Source: Lelliottia wanjuensis (GTDB lineage Bacteria > Pseudomonadota > Gammaproteobacteria > Enterobacterales > Enterobacteriaceae). Taken from it: a DNA stretch of 64,000 bases. A model generated the notes under the pieces. It did no database searches, was not told the origin of the DNA, and was given only the letters and a program-made list of their open reading frames with translations. This document shows positions 59,992 to 64,000 of the stretch, piece by piece; position 1 is the first letter of the stretch, and each line of letters starts with the position of its first letter. Where the stretch lies: the NCBI RefSeq assembly GCF_030238365.1, contig NZ_JASSOT010000062.1:163450-227449 (forward strand), read 5' to 3'. A program made the translations under genes and the position numbers.

Positions 59992-61929
59992 TTAATACTT
60001 TCTCTGCCACTCGGCGTCGCTCATGAGGGGATCTTTCTGCCCCATGAAGTAGCGATAGTAAGCGTCATAGGCCAGCACATTCTTCACATACCCGCGCGTT
60101 TCCGAGAACGGAATGCTCTCGACAAACGCCACCGCGTCGATGCGTCCGGCGCTGTTGCCAAGCCAGGTCCGCACGCGTCCAGGCCCTGCGTTATAGGCCG
60201 CAGACGAGAAGATACGGTTATTGCCGAACTGGGAATAGACATACTGCAAATAGCTGGTGCCGATGTTGATGTTGGTATCCGGGTCCAGCAGCTGTGACGG
60301 GCTGCTGTAGCCTGGAATATTAAATATCTTCACCGTGTGCGTGGCAGTGCCGGGCATGATCTGCATCAGGCCGCTAGCTCCAACCGGTGAGCGCACTTTC
60401 GGGTTCCACGCGCTCTCCTGACGGGCAATCGCCATCGCGTAGCTTTGCGGAATGTCTTTCCCGCTGGTGTAACGATCGAACAGATCTTTATAGGCTAGCG
60501 GGAAACGCTCTTCCAGATGATCCCACAGCTTCCCGGCGATCGTCGCCTGCACGCTCAGATCCCACCAGCGGTTATCAAACGCGTAGCGCGCCAGCTGGGC
60601 TTTTTCGTCGTTGCTGCGGCTGGTCACCAGGTTGGCCCACTCGCTGCGCGCCGTGTTATCCATGCTCCAGTACATCAGCTCGCGCACCCGCGCCATTTCC
60701 GGACCCTGAATCAGGGCTGAGTTGACGTTGGTCGGGGCTTTGTCGATTTTAAGCGTGTACTCCTCGCCCAGGCGCTGCGCCGCCGCCATCGGGTAGAATC
60801 CGCGCTGCTGCATCAGGGAGTGAAGGATCTCTTTCGCTTCGTCATCGCGCCCACGCTCCATCAGCAGATCGGCCTGCCAGTAGCGCCATTCGTCTTTCTC
60901 TTTGGCATCCATCGGCAGGCGGGAGAGCCAGGTATTTAAGCCCCGGCGATCGCCGGTGCCGAGCGCCATACGCACGCGGCGCTCTACCAGCGACGTAGAG
61001 TTCGAACGCATGATCGCATCGTCACGCCAGCGCGCCTGTTCATCGGTGACATCGGTGCCCATCAGACGCCACGCGACGATATCGCGCAGATCCTGGGTTT
61101 GATCGTCGTTAAGCTGCTGCGCCTGAACCAGCTGCGGGATCATCAGCCGCGCGTTTTCCACATCGTCACGCGCCACGCTGGTAAAGGCCACCGCCGCCAT
61201 CTGGCGAGTGAAATCTGTCGCGCCGGTCGAGCGGGCGAAGGTCAGTACGGAATTCGGATCGTTGGCGAGCTGAAGCACCGCCGTGGAAATAGTCTGATAA
61301 TCGGACGGCATCTGCCCGGCCAGTGTGGTCACCAGACGGGTGTTCCCGGCTTTCATCGCCAGACGAATACGTTCGAGATAGGCCAGCGGATCTTGCTGGC
61401 CCGATGCGCGCCAGGCGCCAAACAGCGAGTCACAGGCATTCGGCAGATTTTTCCCCGTCAGCCACAAATCTTTTGCGCCGTTCCAGGCTTCCTGCTGTTG
61501 GCCCGTCGCCCATTTGGCGTAATAGAAATTACACTGCGCCTCGGTGGTGCCCGGTTTTTCCGGGCTGAAGGCCAGCAGGCCGCGCCAGTCTTCGCGTCGC
61601 GCCAGTTCGTTCACAAAGCGCGACTGTAAGGTTCGGGCAGGGGGCAACGTGGGGTTAGCCTGAATAAAATTGGCGACGGTGAGCGTCGGTTGGTTCATGA
61701 GATCGTCGGTAATCTGGCGATATTCCAGATACGGGTAGAGCGGATACTCTTTCAGCGTCGGCATAAGGGCCTGCACGGTATCCATCTGCTTACTGTCCCA
61801 CGCCTGCTTGATCTGCGCATAGCGGTTGCGCTGTTCATCCAGTGAATCGGCATGCGCTGCGTGGCTTATCGTCATCACGCAGACGCTGGCAGCCAGCAGA
61901 CGCCAGACCACCTGTTTGGCTTTTTCCAC
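59992..61929 (-). CDS. slt: Soluble lytic murein transglycosylase Slt70
   Basis: Slt cleaves peptidoglycan to 1,6-anhydro-muropeptides in the periplasm. From the GTG at 61929 the product has 645 residues: signal peptide (VEKAKQVVWRLLAASVC...AHA), a doughnut of alpha-helical repeats (to about 470), and the C-terminal lysozyme-like domain with the catalytic Glu in AIARQESAWNPKV and the SGLMQIMPGTA motif. I prefer this GTG, with ribosome site AGGAAGAG, to a GTG 15 codons upstream because it matches E. coli. Divergent from ettA. Confidence 0.96.
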   Translation of the reverse strand: MEKAKQVVWRLLAASVCVMTISHAAHADSLDEQRNRYAQIKQAWDSKQMDTVQALMPTLKEYPLYPYLEYRQITDDLMNQPTLTVANFIQANPTLPPARTLQSRFVNELARREDWRGLLAFSPEKPGTTEAQCNFYYAKWATGQQQEAWNGAKDLWLTGKNLPNACDSLFGAWRASGQQDPLAYLERIRLAMKAGNTRLVTTLAGQMPSDYQTISTAVLQLANDPNSVLTFARSTGATDFTRQMAAVAFTSVARDDVENARLMIPQLVQAQQLNDDQTQDLRDIVAWRLMGTDVTDEQARWRDDAIMRSNSTSLVERRVRMALGTGDRRGLNTWLSRLPMDAKEKDEWRYWQADLLMERGRDDEAKEILHSLMQQRGFYPMAAAQRLGEEYTLKIDKAPTNVNSALIQGPEMARVRELMYWSMDNTARSEWANLVTSRSNDEKAQLARYAFDNRWWDLSVQATIAGKLWDHLEERFPLAYKDLFDRYTSGKDIPQSYAMAIARQESAWNPKVRSPVGASGLMQIMPGTATHTVKIFNIPGYSSPSQLLDPDTNINIGTSYLQYVYSQFGNNRIFSSAAYNAGPGRVRTWLGNSAGRIDAVAFVESIPFSETRGYVKNVLAYDAYYRYFMGQKDPLMSDAEWQRKY

Positions 61930-62155
61930 AAGCTCTTCCTCATTTTGTTGAATACTGTTGCGGCGTCTTGCCACCTACAAATGTAATGGATCTATGCTAA
62001 CCAGGCATTCCGCAACACGCCACGTCATGGACACTTTTTTACCTTTCTTGCGCGTTTTAACACTCCCGACGTTCGTGTCTGGGATTAGGCCATGAAAAAG
62101 GCTACACTTCGCAGCTGTATACCATTTTCTTTACTATAAAAGAGGCGAAGTCCAC

Positions 62156-63823
62156 GTGGCTCAATTCGTTTATACCATGCATCGTGTCGGCAAAGTGGTT
62201 CCGCCGAAACGTCATATTCTGAAAAATATCTCGCTGAGCTTCTTCCCTGGCGCAAAAATCGGTGTCCTGGGTCTCAACGGTGCCGGTAAGTCCACCCTGC
62301 TGCGCATCATGGCCGGTATCGATACCGATATCGAAGGTGAAGCTCGCCCGCAGCCTGGTCTCAAAATCGGTTATCTGCCGCAGGAACCGAAGCTGAACCC
62401 GGAACACACCGTTCGCGAATCCATCGAAGAAGCCGTTTCCGAAGTCGTTAACGCCCTGAAAGGTCTGGATGAAGTCTACGCGAAGTACGCTGAACCGGAT
62501 GCGGACTTCGACAAACTGGCGGCGCAACAGGGTAAATTCGAAGAAATTATCCAGGCGCACGACGGCCACAACCTGAACGTTCAGCTGGAGCGTGCGGCCG
62601 ATGCCCTGCGCCTGCCAGACTGGGACGCGAAAATCGAAAAACTGTCCGGGGGTGAACGCCGCCGCGTCGCGCTGTGCCGTCTGCTGCTGGAAAAGCCAGA
62701 CATGCTGCTGCTCGACGAACCAACGAACCACCTGGATGCCGAATCCGTTGCCTGGCTGGAACGCTTCCTGCACGACTTCGAAGGGACCGTTGTGGCAATT
62801 ACCCACGACCGTTACTTCCTCGATAACGTCGCAGGCTGGATCCTGGAGCTGGACCGCGGGGAAGGTATTCCGTGGGAAGGCAACTACTCCTCCTGGCTGG
62901 AGCAGAAAGATCAGCGTCTGGCGCAGGAAGCTTCTCAGGAAGCGGCTCGTCGTAAATCGATTGAGAAAGAGCTGGAGTGGGTTCGTCAGGGCGCGAAAGG
63001 CCGTCAGTCTAAGGGCAAAGCCCGTCTGGCACGCTTTGAAGAGCTGAACAACTCCGAATACCAGAAACGTAACGAAACCAACGAACTGTTTATCCCACCT
63101 GGAGCACGTCTGGGGGATAAAGTCGTTGAAGTGAGCAATCTGCGTAAGTCTTACGGCGATCGCCTGCTGATCGACGACCTGAGCTTCTCCGTGCCGAAAG
63201 GGGCGATTGTCGGGATCATCGGTCCGAACGGCGCGGGTAAATCGACGCTGTTCCGCATGATGTCCGGTCAGGAACAGCCTGACAGCGGCACCATTACGCT
63301 GGGCGACACCGTGAAACTGGCCTCTGTGGATCAGTTCCGTGACGCGATGGACAACAGCAAAACCGTGTGGGAAGAAGTTTCCGGCGGGCAGGATATCATG
63401 CGTATCGGTAACACCGAGATGCCGAGCCGCGCCTACGTTGGCCGCTTCAACTTCAAAGGTGTGGATCAGGGTAAACGCGTCGGCGAGCTGTCCGGTGGTG
63501 AACGTGGTCGTCTGCACCTGGCGAAACTGCTGCAGGTTGGCGGTAACGTTCTGCTCCTCGATGAACCAACAAACGACCTGGACATTGAAACCCTGCGCGC
63601 GCTGGAAAACGCCATGCTGGAGTTCCCGGGCTGTGCAATGGTGATATCCCACGACCGTTGGTTCCTCGACCGTATCGCAACCCACATTCTGGATTACCAG
63701 GACGAGGGTAAAGTGGAGTTCTTCGAAGGTAACTTCACCGAATACGAAGAGTACAAGAAACGTACCCTCGGCGCGGATGCGCTGGAGCCAAAACGTATTA
63801 AGTACAAGCGTATATCGAAATAA
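62156..63823 (+). CDS. ettA: Energy-dependent translational throttle protein
   Basis: EttA (YjjK) is an ABC-F protein that binds the ribosomal E site and gates the first elongation step by ATP/ADP ratio. The 555-residue protein starts at a GTG (62156; VAQFVYTMHRVGKVV). It has two ABC domains, with Walker A GLNGAGKST (about 40) and GPNGAGKST (about 357), signatures LSGGERRR and LSGGERGR, and the arm and linker between. No membrane segment. A TTCG-loop terminator follows. Confidence 0.98.
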   Translation: MAQFVYTMHRVGKVVPPKRHILKNISLSFFPGAKIGVLGLNGAGKSTLLRIMAGIDTDIEGEARPQPGLKIGYLPQEPKLNPEHTVRESIEEAVSEVVNALKGLDEVYAKYAEPDADFDKLAAQQGKFEEIIQAHDGHNLNVQLERAADALRLPDWDAKIEKLSGGERRRVALCRLLLEKPDMLLLDEPTNHLDAESVAWLERFLHDFEGTVVAITHDRYFLDNVAGWILELDRGEGIPWEGNYSSWLEQKDQRLAQEASQEAARRKSIEKELEWVRQGAKGRQSKGKARLARFEELNNSEYQKRNETNELFIPPGARLGDKVVEVSNLRKSYGDRLLIDDLSFSVPKGAIVGIIGPNGAGKSTLFRMMSGQEQPDSGTITLGDTVKLASVDQFRDAMDNSKTVWEEVSGGQDIMRIGNTEMPSRAYVGRFNFKGVDQGKRVGELSGGERGRLHLAKLLQVGGNVLLLDEPTNDLDIETLRALENAMLEFPGCAMVISHDRWFLDRIATHILDYQDEGKVEFFEGNFTEYEEYKKRTLGADALEPKRIKYKRISK

Positions 63824-63827
63824 AAGC

Positions 63828-63856
63828 AAAACGGCAACTTCGGTTGCCGTTTTTTA
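63828..63856 (+). terminator. ettA Rho-independent terminator
   Basis: AACGGCAAC-TTCG-GTTGCCGTT followed by TTTT, seven bases beyond the ettA stop. The TTCG tetraloop gives a very stable stem. Confidence 0.95.
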
Positions 63857-63866
63857 TGTTTTCTCC

Positions 63867-63882
63867 CTCTCCCGTGGGAGAG
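63867..63882. repeat. Palindromic repeat CTCTCCC-GT-GGGAGAG
   Basis: A 7-bp perfect inverted repeat in the gap between ettA and the transposase-like frame. It resembles the CCCTCTCCC...GGGAGAGGG repeats common between genes in Enterobacter-type genomes, but the expected continuation is missing after GGGAGAG, where the mobile element region begins. Possible insertion target. Confidence 0.5.
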
Positions 63883-63897
63883 ATACCGTCTTGTCGG

Positions 63898-64000
63898 TTA
63901 TCCGGCAAGCGGTATTTCAGCATTAAATTCTCGTCCGGATTTCACCACGCCATAAGCCAGCTGGAGCAGTTTTCTCATCCCGGCACATACGCGTTCCTTC
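63898..64000 (-). mobile_element. C-terminal end of an IS110-family transposase (partial)
   Basis: From the right edge the minus strand reads KERVCAGMRKLLQLAYGVVK then SGREFNAEIPLAG and a TAA stop. The MRKLLxLAYGVxKSG...F pattern is typical of the extreme C-terminus of IS110/IS116/IS902-type (DEDD) transposases. Only 33 residues are in the window, so neither the element's identity nor its integrity can be judged. The stop is 75 bases from ettA's stop. Confidence 0.65.

Noticed and set aside
62102..63829. A 575-codon open frame antisense to ettA
   Set aside because: Phe/Arg/Val-rich complement of ettA; ettA itself has full ABC-F motifs.

Overview
The window is a chromosomal segment of a member of the Enterobacteriaceae. 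Gene order matches the E. coli region around 0/100 minutes, read in reverse: apaG-apaH-folA-kefC-kefF ... carB-carA-dapB-ispH-fkpB-lspA-ileS-ribF-rpsT-nhaR-nhaA-dnaJ-dnaK-satP ... mog-talB-yaaJ-yaaA-yaaX-thrC-thrB-thrA-thrL-yjtD-yjjY-arcA-creD-creC-creB-creA-rob-gpmB-yjjX-trpR-slt-ettA. Proteins look orthologous but not identical to E. coli. Base composition and REP (BIME) repeats suggest an Enterobacter/Lelliottia/Leclercia/Citrobacter-like genome; the genus cannot be fixed from the sequence alone. No rRNA, tRNA or CRISPR was seen.

Three blocks interrupt the conserved backbone. (1) 4340-9136, between kefF and the carB side: a DMSO-reductase-type operon (dmsA, dmsB, dmsC and an unusual multi-cluster ferredoxin) behind a good FNR box. 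The dmsA-like gene carries an in-frame amber codon at the end of its Tat leader. (2) 15385-22380, between dapB and ispH, where E. coli has rihC: a sugar locus with a LacI-type regulator, a two-domain type I mannose-6-phosphate-isomerase-like protein, complete mannose-family PTS subunits (IIA, IIB, IIC, IID) and two cupin-type sugar-phosphate isomerases. A recurring 16-17-bp operator and a perfect CRP site suggest one regulon. Its sugar cannot be named and it is the best candidate for an undescribed system. (3) 35379-41097, between satP and mog: a variant CLC-family anion transporter, a Fur-box-preceded ferric-siderophore ABC transporter (permease, ATPase, binding protein) and an MHS-type MFS symporter.

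Backbone functions run from nucleotide metabolism and DHFR (apaH, folA, carAB), lysine and threonine synthesis (dapB, thrLABC), isoprenoid synthesis (ispH), lipoprotein processing (lspA), translation (ileS, rpsT, ettA), Na+/H+ homeostasis (nhaAR) and chaperones (dnaKJ) to global regulators (arcA, creBC, rob, trpR) and cell-wall turnover (slt). Recognisable control sites include ARG boxes before carAB, a sigma-32 promoter before dnaK, a thr attenuator, FNR boxes before arcA and dmsA, a cre-tag before creD and a TrpR operator before trpR.

Seven intergenic REP/BIME clusters are present. Two of them supply the stop codon of the neighbouring gene (folA and trpR). The right edge of the window cuts into what looks like the C-terminal end of an IS110-family transposase lying next to a palindromic repeat.
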